DNA of 64,000 nucleotides from Marinagarivorans sp. (GCA_028281865.1 JANQJB010000121.1:1-64000), one strand, 5' to 3'; numbered from the stretch's first letter, positions 27,149 through 37,406 are shown. Notes: generated by a model not told the origin, from the sequence alone. Made by a program: numbers and translations.

Positions 27149-28780
27149 CTACTTATCAGCTTCTAAATAAACGCCATTATAGGAATAAAAATCCAAGGCA
27201 TTATCATGCCATCCTTTGACACTTTCCCGAATGAGAGTAGATCCCATGTAAAAATAAACCGGCATGATTGGCACTTCATCGATTAAGATCGCCTCTGCGC
27301 GCTGAAAATGCTCGTAGCGCTCCTCCTGAGTCTCAGACTGCGCTGCCATCTCGATTGCCTTATCATATTCCGGGTTAAACCAGCCGGTCTCATTATTGCC
27401 ACCATCCTTGACAAACATATCGAGGAAAGTATTAACGTCGTAATAATCGCCCACCCACGCCGCGCGAGCAATCTGATAATTCATCGCACGTTGATTCGAC
27501 AAATAAACCTTCCAATCTTGGTTTTCCAGTTGGACGTCAACATTTAATTCCTTTTTCCACATTTGTTGAAAAGCCAGTGCTATCTTTTTATGGGATTCCA
27601 TCGTGTTGTACAAAATAGTCAGTTTAGGGAATCCCTCACCGTTAGCGTATCCCGCTTCGGCCAAAAGTTGGCGCGCCAGTTCAGGGTCATAAGATACTTG
27701 CGCTTCAGCCGTGTAACCATTGGTATCTAACGGTGTAAAGTTATACGCGGGAAGTTGCCCGCCTTTAGTTACTTTCTCAACCAAAGTGACACGATCAATT
27801 GAGTAAGTAAGAGCCTTGCGAACTCTCACATCATTTAGCGGCTCAATTGTGGTATTAAAGCGATAAAAATAGGTAGCAAATTTCGGAAACTGACGAAAAC
27901 CTGGATAATTCTTCTCACGATACACCGGAACTTTTTCGACAGGTATATCGTTAACCTTGTGCAATTGTCCTGCGCGATACATACGTTCTTCCGCCGCAGT
28001 ATCTTGGATAGGATAAAAACGTATCTCATTTAATTTCACATTTTCACTATCCCAATAATACGGATTTTTTTTCACAGAAAAAATACTGTTTATTTTCCAC
28101 TCCTTAATCACAAATGGCCCATTACCAACAAAGTTTTCTGCCCGCGTCCAACGGTTTCCACGCCGGTCAATTTCCCCGTGTTTTTTAATCGTCGGCACAT
28201 GCACAGGATACATACTATGGTGATCGAGCAACTGCAAAAAATATGGTACGCGATTTGTGAGTTTAAATTCTAGGGTGCGATCGTCTACGGCTTTTATTCC
28301 CACCACGGAAAAATCGCTAATTTCGCCTAAATTAAACGCTTTCGCATTTTCAATCACATGTAACGAATAAGCGTATTGATTGCCTAGCTTGGGCAACAAA
28401 GCGCGTTCATATGAATCGACAAAATCTTTCGCGGTAATGTTTTCGCCATTAGACCATCGCGCCGTTTCTCGTATTTTAAATATATAGGTTCTGCCATCTT
28501 CAGATACCTCCCATGACTCGGCCACACCGGGAATCACATCAAGGGTTTTGGGATCTTTTGAAACAAGGCCTTCAAAAAGCGCAGATTGAATATGAAACTC
28601 GGGCAATCCCGTAGTCACATGAGGGTCGATATCTTGCGGTTCATCACCGTTACCAATATGTAAAATTTGTTCTCTATTGCCAATATCAACTGGCGTCTCT
28701 GAAGTCTTAGAGCACCCAGTAAAAAAAACGAGTGAGGCTAAACATAAACTGTGGAAAAACAACAAGAAGCGATTATTCAT
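27149..28780 (-). CDS. oppA: oligopeptide-binding lipoprotein, OppA type
   Basis: About 543 residues from the ATG at 28780, chosen because it gives a normal lipoprotein signal (MNNRFLLFFHSL... with lipobox FFTGC, Cys23); starts up to 28813 are possible and no start has a strong ribosome site. It is an SBP_bac_5 family protein: IDPHVTTGLPEF, WSNGENITAKDFVDSYERAL and KNPYYWDSENVKLNEIRF are typical. It captures oligopeptides in the periplasm for OppBC. It follows the M3 peptidase gene almost without a gap. Confidence 0.94.
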   Translation of the reverse strand: MNNRFLLFFHSLCLASLVFFTGCSKTSETPVDIGNREQILHIGNGDEPQDIDPHVTTGLPEFHIQSALFEGLVSKDPKTLDVIPGVAESWEVSEDGRTYIFKIRETARWSNGENITAKDFVDSYERALLPKLGNQYAYSLHVIENAKAFNLGEISDFSVVGIKAVDDRTLEFKLTNRVPYFLQLLDHHSMYPVHVPTIKKHGEIDRRGNRWTRAENFVGNGPFVIKEWKINSIFSVKKNPYYWDSENVKLNEIRFYPIQDTAAEERMYRAGQLHKVNDIPVEKVPVYREKNYPGFRQFPKFATYFYRFNTTIEPLNDVRVRKALTYSIDRVTLVEKVTKGGQLPAYNFTPLDTNGYTAEAQVSYDPELARQLLAEAGYANGEGFPKLTILYNTMESHKKIALAFQQMWKKELNVDVQLENQDWKVYLSNQRAMNYQIARAAWVGDYYDVNTFLDMFVKDGGNNETGWFNPEYDKAIEMAAQSETQEERYEHFQRAEAILIDEVPIMPVYFYMGSTLIRESVKGWHDNALDFYSYNGVYLEADK

Positions 28781-28817
28781 TTTATTTACCAATACCGAAC
28801 CGAGTGACATCAACGTG

Positions 28818-30872
28818 CTATTGCGCTTTTTTTAAATCGGCGCTCAACATCTTTTCAAATGCATCAAAACTAAACGGGCGTCCCAAAAAGTCTTCTACTA
28901 AAGTTGCAGCTTTTTTTGAACCACCGGGCGCCAAAACCGTATCGCGAAAACGCCTTGCAAGCTCCCTGTTCATTAAACCTTCCCTCTCAAACTCGCTAAA
29001 CATATCCGACGCAATAACCAACGACCACATGTACGTGTAATACACAGCCGAATAACCATACAGATGACCAAAACTTGCATAAAAATACGTGTCATCTACA
29101 TATTCATACGGAGAATACCGTGCCTGCAATGTTTTCATTGCATCGACAAAATCTATATTTGACGGGTCTTGGTTATATAAGGCGAGTGACAAAGCAGCGT
29201 AGTACATTTGATGCCTAACGTTGAGACCTTTTGCAAACCCACGACTATCACGCATACGTTGAATCAGGCTATCGGGGATCACCTTGCCATTGGCATTTTT
29301 TGCAAAAGCCTTTAACGTGCTTGGGTCCCAAACCCACTCTTCCAACATTTGCGACGGTGCCTCGACAAAATCTCGCTCGGTGGCTATGCCAGAAATTCCC
29401 AACCAACGTTGATGTCCGCCAAATATTCCGTGAAGCAAGTGCCCAAACTCATGTAAAAATGTTTCGACCTGCTCATGCTCCATTAAACCTGTGCCACCAT
29501 CGTTACCACCCGGAAAATTACAAACCAGTGCAGCGGTCGGCAATTGTTTGCCCGCGACTCCATGCCGCATGCCAAAATGGGCAGCGTGCTTGTATTTTCC
29601 ATCGCGCGGATGCATATCAAGATAAAACTGCCCGATTACATTGTCGTTTTCAAGCACTTTGAATGCTTTCACAGACGGGTGCCAAACTTCTGTTCTCCAA
29701 GGTACTATCGTCACGCCGAATAGATTTTCTGTTAAATCAAAAATACCTTGTTCGACCTTGTTGTATGCAAAATATTGGCGAATTTCCTGAGGGTCCGCAT
29801 CAAACTGTTCTTTTTTTACTAGTTTTTCGATATAGACTTTTTGCCAATCACCCACTTTTGTCGCGGTGGGATCGATTTTCTTTAAACGATCTAGCAATAT
29901 CGTGTAATCGTTGGCTGCACGCGCTTTGGCAATTTCGTCAATGTTGTTGATAAAGTTGGCTGCCCGTTCAGGCGTTTCGATCATTTTATCTTCCATGGTT
30001 AAATGCGCGTATGTGGGATAATTCAGTATTTTGGCTAGCTCGTGGCGCTTCTCTAGCAGCCTGCGCAGTATTTCGTCATTGGCGGGATAGCCACGTAAAC
30101 GAAACTCCTTGTAATACGCCAGACGCGCCTCGTCATCGTGCGCATAATTCATAAACGGAAAGTAATCACTGTAATCAGTACTCAGAACGATTTTTCCATT
30201 CTCGTCGGGCGCATGCGCTCTAATATAGTCGTCTGGCAAACCGGCAAGTTGTTTAACCGAATCGAGCTCGATTTTGCGAGAGTCTTCACTAATATTTTTG
30301 ATAAAGCTTTGCCCTAGCTTACTTATCTCCTTATTAATTTCCTGAATCTTATCGCGTGTCTCTTTTGGTAAATTCACACCCGAGCGGCGAAATTCTTCTA
30401 ATATTTCTCTAACATAGTGCAAATCGACTTCGCCAAGCTGGCTGGTATTCGCTTTGTCAAAATGATCGTAAATAGCCGGAGACATGCTAGATCTGATGGC
30501 CAGCGCCTCAATTCGTTGTTCACAAATTTGCGCGGCTTTACGCATCTCGGGGTTCGGATGCACATAGGCGAACAGACCAGATTTTCCGGCAATTTCATCA
30601 ACTAGCATATGCCAGTCGTTTACGTCCTCAAGCAGAGCAATGGCATCATTGTCGGAACGCTCGCTCTCGAGCACCGCATACATTTTTTCGGCCTGACCAT
30701 ATTTCTCCTCGCACCAAGAAATATGCTCTTGTGCCTGAGTATCATCGTAAATAGGCCAAGGCTCGACTTTAGCGGCAGCCTGGCTTTGAGGAGGGGTAGA
30801 GGAACAAGAGCTCAAAAAAAAGGAGCAAATAATGAACAGCGCGATCGTCGAAATTGCTCTGGGTTTGAACAT
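28818..30872 (-). CDS. M3-family zinc metallopeptidase lipoprotein (Dcp/oligopeptidase A type)
   Basis: 684 residues with a lipoprotein signal (lipobox LSSC, Cys23), so an envelope location is expected, unlike cytoplasmic PrlC. The catalytic zinc motif is HEFGH (His474, Glu475, His478) in ETFLHEFGHLLHGIFGG, with ERDFVEAPSQMLEEW carrying the third ligand. It cleaves short peptides. It is the first gene of the operon with oppA, oppB, oppC and the fused ATPase, so it probably trims peptides before or during uptake. The lipoprotein form in this operon is a clear functional link. Confidence 0.94.
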   Translation of the reverse strand: MFKPRAISTIALFIICSFFLSSCSSTPPQSQAAAKVEPWPIYDDTQAQEHISWCEEKYGQAEKMYAVLESERSDNDAIALLEDVNDWHMLVDEIAGKSGLFAYVHPNPEMRKAAQICEQRIEALAIRSSMSPAIYDHFDKANTSQLGEVDLHYVREILEEFRRSGVNLPKETRDKIQEINKEISKLGQSFIKNISEDSRKIELDSVKQLAGLPDDYIRAHAPDENGKIVLSTDYSDYFPFMNYAHDDEARLAYYKEFRLRGYPANDEILRRLLEKRHELAKILNYPTYAHLTMEDKMIETPERAANFINNIDEIAKARAANDYTILLDRLKKIDPTATKVGDWQKVYIEKLVKKEQFDADPQEIRQYFAYNKVEQGIFDLTENLFGVTIVPWRTEVWHPSVKAFKVLENDNVIGQFYLDMHPRDGKYKHAAHFGMRHGVAGKQLPTAALVCNFPGGNDGGTGLMEHEQVETFLHEFGHLLHGIFGGHQRWLGISGIATERDFVEAPSQMLEEWVWDPSTLKAFAKNANGKVIPDSLIQRMRDSRGFAKGLNVRHQMYYAALSLALYNQDPSNIDFVDAMKTLQARYSPYEYVDDTYFYASFGHLYGYSAVYYTYMWSLVIASDMFSEFEREGLMNRELARRFRDTVLAPGGSKKAATLVEDFLGRPFSFDAFEKMLSADLKKAQ

Positions 30873-32014
30873 CTATGCGTCACTCTATTTTTTTAAATTC
30901 GCAGAGAAATGGAAACGGAGTATGAATCAAGTGGAAAAATTTTAAAACCATTAAACATTTCTGACACCTTAAAACACACCTTCAAGCAAATACATGAAGT
31001 AAATTTGGGACCTGACAAACTGACAACGCTCGGCACACCATTTGAGCGATTATTTTTGCTTCGCAACAATATTTCTATTAGTTATTAGTAAAAAGGTGTT
31101 AATTATATTTTCTTCGACTTGTAAAAACCAAAATGACAATATGAAAAAAGCCGAACATGCGGCACATAAAATTGAGAATTCAGCAATTACGCGGCCTTCA
31201 TGCGAAGTGGTTACACTGTTAAGTTTTTGTTTCAAAAAGATTACATCAACCAGGCAGGCGAATTCCGTTATTCACAGGAAAAGCTACCCGTAATTCCGCA
31301 TTCAAAGTCAAGCCCCAAATTGCTAAATTTTGTTCACGACAAGGGTTGACATATCATAAACCATTGTTTTTATTATATTTATTCTTATTGGCTGATAATT
31401 AGACAATTTAAGCCGGTATAAGGCTTCATGCGCTTTTGCGGGATTTTACCAGGCACTATCCACCAAGTTATCCACAATTTATGTGGAAAAATAAATGCGG
31501 AAATTTTAGCGAGTTTGTAACATAAGTGACATGAATGTTTCGCTTAACTGTAATAGCCGGATATTAAATGATCAGGGCTAAAACCATCAAGTCAGTTTTT
31601 GCCCCAAGTCTTATCCAAAAAAAGAAATGGCGCCAATATGATACAAAAGTTCCAAAACCTCATTCTTTAGTATGAAAAAAGCGAATGTGCATAATCACAG
31701 CTAGCTGTCGCGGTCAAGAAATTATCACCCATGTAATCGCACTTAAAAGCCAATTTTGCGTAATGGTATCCGGTTTCGAGTTGACACCGGTTTAATACTT
31801 TAGTCTTGTGTTTAGCTGCGTTAAAGTTACTGAATGCCTGTGCTGATGAAAATAATTTGTTAAATTCCCAATCCAGGCTGAGGTTTTACCTCTGCAAAAC
31901 CATAAGACGTCAAAACATTAGTATTAAAAACTGTAAACCAAAAAACTATACAAACCAAAACTAATTAAACCAGCAGTACCTCTGAACATTATGAGACAAA
32001 TGGGGAACCATTCT
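30873..32014. other. 1.1-kb gene-free AT-rich region with DnaA-box-like motifs
   Basis: No convincing gene lies between the divergent M3 peptidase and OmpA genes. TTATTCACA (31268-31276), TTATCCACA (31468-31476) and an inverted TTTTCCACA (complement of 31482-31490) match the DnaA box pattern, the last two forming TCCACA-N5-TGTGGA. A GGTTTT/AAAACC hairpin lies at 31882-31901. Promoters of both flanking genes must be here. Confidence 0.5.
31468..31490. promoter_or_regulatory. pair of inverted DnaA-box-like sites
   Basis: TTATCCACA at 31468-31476 and, on the other strand, TTTTCCACA at 31482-31490 face each other 5 bases apart; a third box TTATTCACA stands 190 bases away. This could titrate DnaA or make a nearby promoter DnaA-responsive. 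Evidence is motif only. Confidence 0.35.
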
Positions 32015-33442
32015 ATGAGGCAAATACCGTCACTCGCACGTATCGTTCTTTTCTTTACCTGGCTGATCACACTATCAACTCAGCTTTCAGCAGACGCGAT
32101 GAAGGAAACATTATTTAGTGATGTCAATAAGGCAATTGCAGATGCAAACGCGGTCACTGCCAATATTCTCTCCCCAGTAAGTTACGGCAAAGCTAAAAAG
32201 CTTTACGATAGAGCCGATGACCGCTATGAAAAAGGTCAGTCAATCGAGCGAATAAAAAAAGAACTCGCTGAAGCCACAGGGCTTTTCAAAAAAGCCACAG
32301 ACAACAGCGCTATCGCAAAACTCACGTTCGAAAATGTGCTAAAAGCACGCGATGATGCCGCCGCCGCTGAGGCTAGTGCTAGGGCACTTAAAAATTGGAC
32401 AGAAGCCGAGCAAAAGTTTTCCGACGCAGCTCGATCCCTCGAGTTAGGTAGTTTAAAACGCGCAAAAGATAAAATTTCGAGTACCGAAGCGCTTTACCGT
32501 AAAGCAGAACTCAACGCCATTAAGGCTTCTTACCTAAGCGAGACAAAGGCACTTATTGACCAAGCGACCAATAAGCGTGTCGTGCGTTACGCGCCAAAGA
32601 CACTCGAAAACGCTTCTACACTGCTTGCCTCGGCGGAAAAGGAGCTAAATGAAAACCGTTACGATACTGACTACCCGCGCTCGCTTGCAAAGCAAGCACG
32701 CTATGAAGCCAAACATGCAATTTATATCGCCTCACGCGTCAAGTTGCTGCAAAACGAAGATGTATCTGCCGAGGATATTTTATTGAAGTCCGAGGAGCCA
32801 CTTACCGCAATTGCCTCCCTGCTCGATCTAAATGTCCAATTTCACAATGGTTTTGATGATCCCACAAAAGCTATCAAAGCGAGAATAGAAGGCTTACTTA
32901 AGGATTCCTATGAACTAGGTGAGCGCAAGAAAGAAATCGAATTTTTGGAAACTGAAATTGCAACACTTGAAAAGCGTCTTGGTATTCAATCCGAGCGAAT
33001 AGCTAAGCAAGAAGCACAAAAAAATAAACTGCGCGAAGTCACGGGATTATTCTCAAAAAATGAAGCAATCGTGTTACGCCAAGGCAACAACGTGCTACTA
33101 CGTCTTATCGGCTTAACTTTTAACCCTGGTAGTTCAACGATTGCGACACGCAATTTCCAACTACTCAATCGCGTGCAAAAAGCCATCGACATGTACCCGG
33201 AATTTCGCGTCATTATTGAGGGTCACACAGACTCTTTTGGCAGTGACGCCACCAATCACGCGCTTTCAACTGACCGAGCCAAAGCTGTACGCGAATACAT
33301 AATAGCGAATATGAATGATCGCTTACCAACGGATATTGAAGCGATAGGCTTTGGAGAAACGCGCCCCATTGCAAATAATGAGACACAAGATGGACGCGCT
33401 AAAAATCGGCGGATCGATTTAGTGCTAGTGCCAAACGCCTAA
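32015..33442 (+). CDS. OmpA-family peptidoglycan-associated protein with DUF4398-like helical N-terminus
   Basis: About 475 residues from the ATG at 32015, preceded by GGGG nine bases upstream; an ATG at 31991 has no ribosome site. A Sec signal peptide (cleavage near LSADA) is followed by a long Ala/Lys/Glu-rich helical region (about 30-330, with AKKLYDRADDRYEKG-like repeats resembling DUF4398). The C-terminal OmpA domain has the peptidoglycan-binding signature IIEGHTDSFGSDATNHALSTDRA and KNRRIDLVL. It probably links the outer membrane or a periplasmic complex to peptidoglycan. No neighbour explains its special role. Confidence 0.9.
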   Translation: MRQIPSLARIVLFFTWLITLSTQLSADAMKETLFSDVNKAIADANAVTANILSPVSYGKAKKLYDRADDRYEKGQSIERIKKELAEATGLFKKATDNSAIAKLTFENVLKARDDAAAAEASARALKNWTEAEQKFSDAARSLELGSLKRAKDKISSTEALYRKAELNAIKASYLSETKALIDQATNKRVVRYAPKTLENASTLLASAEKELNENRYDTDYPRSLAKQARYEAKHAIYIASRVKLLQNEDVSAEDILLKSEEPLTAIASLLDLNVQFHNGFDDPTKAIKARIEGLLKDSYELGERKKEIEFLETEIATLEKRLGIQSERIAKQEAQKNKLREVTGLFSKNEAIVLRQGNNVLLRLIGLTFNPGSSTIATRNFQLLNRVQKAIDMYPEFRVIIEGHTDSFGSDATNHALSTDRAKAVREYIIANMNDRLPTDIEAIGFGETRPIANNETQDGRAKNRRIDLVLVPNA

Positions 33443-33455
33443 CACTCAAGCTCAC

Positions 33456-33483
33456 AGATTGCACCAAAACGCTGGTGCAATCT
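33456..33483. terminator. hairpin between convergent genes
   Basis: A perfect 11-bp stem (AGATTGCACCA at 33456-33466 with its complement at 33473-33483, 6-nt loop) lies between the OmpA stop and the CBM48 stop. There is no clear T-run, so termination by it is plausible but not certain. Confidence 0.55.
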
Positions 33484-33501
33484 AACTATTGAGCGTGCTT
33501 G

Positions 33502-33813
33502 TTAGATAACAACGACCGAATTTTCTTCTTCGCACACGTTACTGGGAACATATTTGTCAGCCGAAGAGTCGTTTACCCAAGTTGTGCCATCCATCAAGTA
33601 ACGAAAGGCATATTCCTTTCCCGGCTCAAGCGATATTTCCGCTGCGAACGATCCACTTCTTTGCTTGCGCATTTGAACGGCGCTTTCTTCTCGCCAATCA
33701 TTAAAAGTGCCTAGGATAGACACGGAGCCCCGCGATCCAGCGCGCTCTTTTTCCAATACAAATTTTACTTTGCATACTGGTTTAGTTTTTAAATATTTTT
33801 TCTCAATACTCAT
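33502..33813 (-). CDS. CBM48/isoamylase-early-set domain protein
   Basis: 103 residues, essentially one early-set (E-set) domain of the CBM48/AMPK glycogen-binding type: SVSILGTFNDWREESAVQM, then EYAFRYLMDGTTWVNDSSAD. No signal peptide or catalytic domain. Single-domain proteins of this type occur in many marine bacteria; glucan binding is possible but unproven. It is convergent with the OmpA gene. Confidence 0.82.
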   Translation of the reverse strand: MSIEKKYLKTKPVCKVKFVLEKERAGSRGSVSILGTFNDWREESAVQMRKQRSGSFAAEISLEPGKEYAFRYLMDGTTWVNDSSADKYVPSNVCEEENSVVVI

Positions 33814-34228
33814 AATGGCTTGTCTCTTGTACCGAACATTCGTTAAACAAAGAAGTTAAACAGTCCCCGTCAACGCATCCCTCTCGATCTAGCGAGTAAA
33901 ACCTTTACTATTCAAGATCTCTTATATCGGAATACCTGATTCACTTCAATAACGCTGAGGTCCTGCCGATCATTTTGTTGATCAAACGTTCAGCATTATT
34001 GTTGGAGTTAACCAGAGGTTCCTATAAACTCCCTTTACTATAGACCATAATAAACTGTTGTCAGATAAGCGCAGCAATTATTCTAATTTGCTTTATCAGA
34101 CGCTATTTATTATCGTCCACAACTCTATTACTTAGTCATTGGCAACGCAGTGGCTTATATCAACAACACTTTGTTTTGGCACCAGTTTCTTCGTCAACGA
34201 TAAGAACATCAAATTATTGAGGAATGAT

Positions 34229-37216
34229 ATGACAAAAATGTTTCGAGTTATAAATTCAACTGCTTTTTGTACTCTACTCAGCGTTCTTATTAGTTGCTCC
34301 GATTCAAACGATGTTGAAGACGTAGTCGAAAGCCCACTTCCAGATGATTTTACCCGTGTCGTCTTTAGTCCGCTATCCGGCGCAATTCCCGCGCCCAATG
34401 ACATACTCTTCAGCCGCCAAGTTCCTGCGGATGGTACGATGCACGCTGGTGCATCGAGCAACCCAGTTGTGCAGGGGATTAACGAGCTCGACGGAAATTC
34501 GTTGCTCTCTCCAATCGATGTCGTCTTCGAAGGCAGCTTAGACGATAGCCAAAATATTAGCGCCACAAGCTTTATCTCAAGTAATGGGCAAGTTATTCCA
34601 AACCCTAATCAGAATATTTTTCTACTCCCGCTGGTTTATCCCGGCGGTGACGCACTGCGCCAGGCTGGTGCTGATCTCGACGGTGATGGCAGCAACGACC
34701 TTTCCGAGGTACCAACTTTTCTGGAAGCATCTGAATATCAATTAGCAGTCGCCACCCAGAACGCAGCGGTTTTGCAGAAATTAGCCGACCCTATTGCACG
34801 AGCTGAGTTGATTAGCCTCGACGGCGGCGTCAACAATGTCATTCGCATCAACCCACTAAAACCGTTGCTACCGAGAACCAAATATTTAATCGTGGTGACG
34901 AATTTATCAGATGCAAGCGGAATGCCCATTCAGCCATCTTATTCTTACCTGCGCTTCCGGGAACCCGATTTCAGCGAAATCGACGACCCGTCATTACTCG
35001 GAGTGCGCAATGCAATATTAGGTTGGGAACAGCTAGCTAATGGCTATTTCGGTTTTATGCAAAGCGTATTTAGTGCAGCCTCCCCCGATTTAGCGTCGCC
35101 AAGTTCCGACGACATTATTATGACGATGACTTTCACTACCGGTGCAAGTACCTCATTTTTACAACATGTCGCAGCTCCCGAAACATTTTTCGAGACATCG
35201 ATAACCACCGCCTATAAACAAGAAGCAATCACCAAGCTATTAAATGGCACATATACCCTGGATGGCAGTGACTCGGGTAGATTAGCGGGTGCAACAGATA
35301 TCGCGATTAACAATTTAATTAACGTATTTTTGACTAGCGCTACGCTTCCAAACAACGAACCGAACCAACTTTATAGCCCGACTCTAGCCAGTGCCGTGCA
35401 AGGCGGTGCCGACTACGCCAGTCTTGCTTCAAGCAGTGCAACGTCTGCGCACATATTGCAGCGCGCGGCCGCCGAAGCAGCTGTTTTTATTCATGACAGT
35501 GGATCACCTGAACTCGGTGATACTGCCGTGCCTGTTTCCATCGCGCAAGAAGCTGTCGGAACAGCCAATACACTGCTTACTGCCAGCGCAGGTATCTGCC
35601 CTCCTAACGCATTTTCGTTTCCCAGTTCTCGCGCCACTCGTTTTTTCCGTGTCGATGACGTCAGCGCTCTAAACCCCAGCATAGAACTGCCGGCAAAAGT
35701 CTACCAAGGCCAAATTACGCTTCCCGTTTACCAACAACTACCGACCGAAACGAGCGGCGCGAATGTGCTAACAAGTACTTGGCAAGCTAGCGCATGTTTA
35801 GGCGCGATCCTGGACGCTAATGCTGAAAACCCTCCGGGAACGACTCCGCCGTCAAGCTCTGTGACATATCGTTATCCTTTCCCAACGAAGCAAGCAGATA
35901 CCGTTGTCCCCATTGTCGTTACTATGCCAAACGAGGCTTTACTCACTGCACTTGGTAAACCAAAACCCGCTGACGGCTGGCCGGTAATAATCTTTCAACA
36001 TGGCATCGGTGCTGATCGCAGTACCTCTCTTACCATGGCGAGTGCACTCGCTTCGGCTTGCATCGCACCAGGCGGCACTGCGCTTTCAGGGCTGGAATGT
36101 TATGCGACTGTGGCTATCGATATGCCCCTCCACGGTGTTGCTCCCGCAGGAAGCACACTGCCGGGCTTAACCAGTTTTTCAAACCCTGCTCTCGATTTTA
36201 GCCCTAATTTGCCAGAGGGAACGCCCAATGAAATTGATAGTGCTATTACCGAGCGCCACTACAATTACACGGCAAACGCTGCTAGCCAACCCGTACCAAT
36301 GGACTATACGAATAACCTTGGTACATCCGGTAGCTTATTTATTAATTTGTTAAATTTTGCTAATTCTCGCGACTCAGTGCGTCAAGCAACTCTCGATCTA
36401 CTGAATGTCAATGCGTCGTTGGATTCCATGGACGTAAATGCCGACGGCGAGCCGAACGATCTCGATATCAACAACGTCTTTTTCATCGGCCATTCACTTG
36501 GCGGAATTACCGGGATAGGCTTTTTGGCCACCAACAACGACGCAAAAGTACAGGCCAGCCCTTTTAGCCAATTGCCAAAAGTTCACGCAGCAAAAATAAT
36601 GGTTTCTGGCGGCGGCCTAGTCAGGTTACTAACAAACTCTGAAAGTCGCGGGCCACTTATTCTCCAAGGCCTTGCCGCTGCAAGCGATGCACTGGCGCCC
36701 GGCCGAAGCGGGCTCGAAACTTATTTAAATGTATTTCAGGGCGCATTAAATTCAGTTGACCCCATTGGGCTCGCAGGCACACTCTCTGACGCGAACAGTG
36801 ATACCGGTATCCTATTAACAGAAGTCGTCGGTGGTGGCGATATACCGTCTGACAACGTTATTCCAAACGGGGCTGACACGATTTGGGGCGAAGACAATGG
36901 CCCATTTAATACAACACTTGAAAACGGTTTTGTGTTGAGCAATTTCCCTGCTCCGTTGGCGGGAACCGAACCTCTGATAGCGGCTTTTGGCGCTGTTCCA
37001 TCACAAAATGCAACCAGCGACGGCGACGCAGCGGTGCTTGTTACACGCTACAACGCGGGTAGTCACATCACCCCAGTCACCGGAGGAAACCCAGCGCTCG
37101 ACCCCAATGCAACGCCTGCAGTATTTGCAGAGTTGATTGGGCAAACGGTGCAGTTTTTTATGGCGAAGGGCGACGTCAACGATTCGATTGTTAATGATAC
37201 TTCGCTTGTGGAGTGA
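34229..37216 (+). CDS. extracellular lipase / lysophospholipase, VolA/Pla-1 family lipoprotein
   Basis: 995 residues from the ATG at 34229 (GAGGA five bases upstream); an earlier in-frame start is unlikely. The N-terminus is a lipoprotein signal (lipobox LISC). The N-terminal half matches the bacterial virulence-factor lipase family of Pla-1/cef and VolA (TRVVFSPLSGAIPAPNDILFS). The nucleophile is Ser756 in GHSLGG, with an aspartate- and histidine-bearing C-terminus (NAGSHITPVT). It probably acts on (lyso)phospholipids at the cell surface. It is longer than the Vibrio VolA, which has about 780 residues as I remember it. Monocistronic, with a hairpin just after the stop. Confidence 0.88.
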   Translation: MTKMFRVINSTAFCTLLSVLISCSDSNDVEDVVESPLPDDFTRVVFSPLSGAIPAPNDILFSRQVPADGTMHAGASSNPVVQGINELDGNSLLSPIDVVFEGSLDDSQNISATSFISSNGQVIPNPNQNIFLLPLVYPGGDALRQAGADLDGDGSNDLSEVPTFLEASEYQLAVATQNAAVLQKLADPIARAELISLDGGVNNVIRINPLKPLLPRTKYLIVVTNLSDASGMPIQPSYSYLRFREPDFSEIDDPSLLGVRNAILGWEQLANGYFGFMQSVFSAASPDLASPSSDDIIMTMTFTTGASTSFLQHVAAPETFFETSITTAYKQEAITKLLNGTYTLDGSDSGRLAGATDIAINNLINVFLTSATLPNNEPNQLYSPTLASAVQGGADYASLASSSATSAHILQRAAAEAAVFIHDSGSPELGDTAVPVSIAQEAVGTANTLLTASAGICPPNAFSFPSSRATRFFRVDDVSALNPSIELPAKVYQGQITLPVYQQLPTETSGANVLTSTWQASACLGAILDANAENPPGTTPPSSSVTYRYPFPTKQADTVVPIVVTMPNEALLTALGKPKPADGWPVIIFQHGIGADRSTSLTMASALASACIAPGGTALSGLECYATVAIDMPLHGVAPAGSTLPGLTSFSNPALDFSPNLPEGTPNEIDSAITERHYNYTANAASQPVPMDYTNNLGTSGSLFINLLNFANSRDSVRQATLDLLNVNASLDSMDVNADGEPNDLDINNVFFIGHSLGGITGIGFLATNNDAKVQASPFSQLPKVHAAKIMVSGGGLVRLLTNSESRGPLILQGLAAASDALAPGRSGLETYLNVFQGALNSVDPIGLAGTLSDANSDTGILLTEVVGGGDIPSDNVIPNGADTIWGEDNGPFNTTLENGFVLSNFPAPLAGTEPLIAAFGAVPSQNATSDGDAAVLVTRYNAGSHITPVTGGNPALDPNATPAVFAELIGQTVQFFMAKGDVNDSIVNDTSLVE

Positions 37217-37223
37217 TAGAAAA

Positions 37224-37255
37224 CGAGTCAGCGCTTTTGTGAAAGTGCTGACTCG
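37224..37255 (+). terminator. hairpin after the lipase gene
   Basis: A 14-bp stem with one G-T pair (37224-37237 with 37242-37255, 4-nt loop TGTG) begins eight bases after the lipase stop. No long T-run follows, so it may be a terminator of the weaker kind. Confidence 0.65.
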
Positions 37256-37273
37256 CTAACTAATTGGTTGTCC

Positions 37274-37396
37274 GTGAAAAAGTCTCTTTTTGCCTGTGAC
37301 TTCGTTGGCCCCAGACTCCTGGTGCTCATTTAGTCCACTAAACTCCGCTCCAGCTTCCGAGGCCGCCTTGTCACAAACAAAAAACGCCATTTTCAC
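37274..37396. repeat. 123-bp imperfect palindromic element
   Basis: Outer arms GTGAAAA (37274-37280) and TTTTCAC (37390-37396), and inner TGTGAC (37295-37300) and GTCACA (37370-37375), face each other around a central TTTAG-TCCA-CTAAA loop. The size and nested symmetry fit a palindromic intergenic element (MITE- or REP-like). No other copy was noticed in the window. Confidence 0.55.
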
Positions 37397-37406
37397 GAAC
37401 AACACG

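Noticed and set aside
31268-31490. The DnaA-box region as the chromosomal origin
   Set aside because: No dnaA, dnaN, gidA or rpmH gene is near, and only three boxes are seen; a few matches are expected by chance in 64 kb.
34132-34566. Antisense ORF opposite the lipase start
   Set aside because: It overlaps the signal peptide and N-terminus of a clearly real lipase gene and has no recognisable domain.
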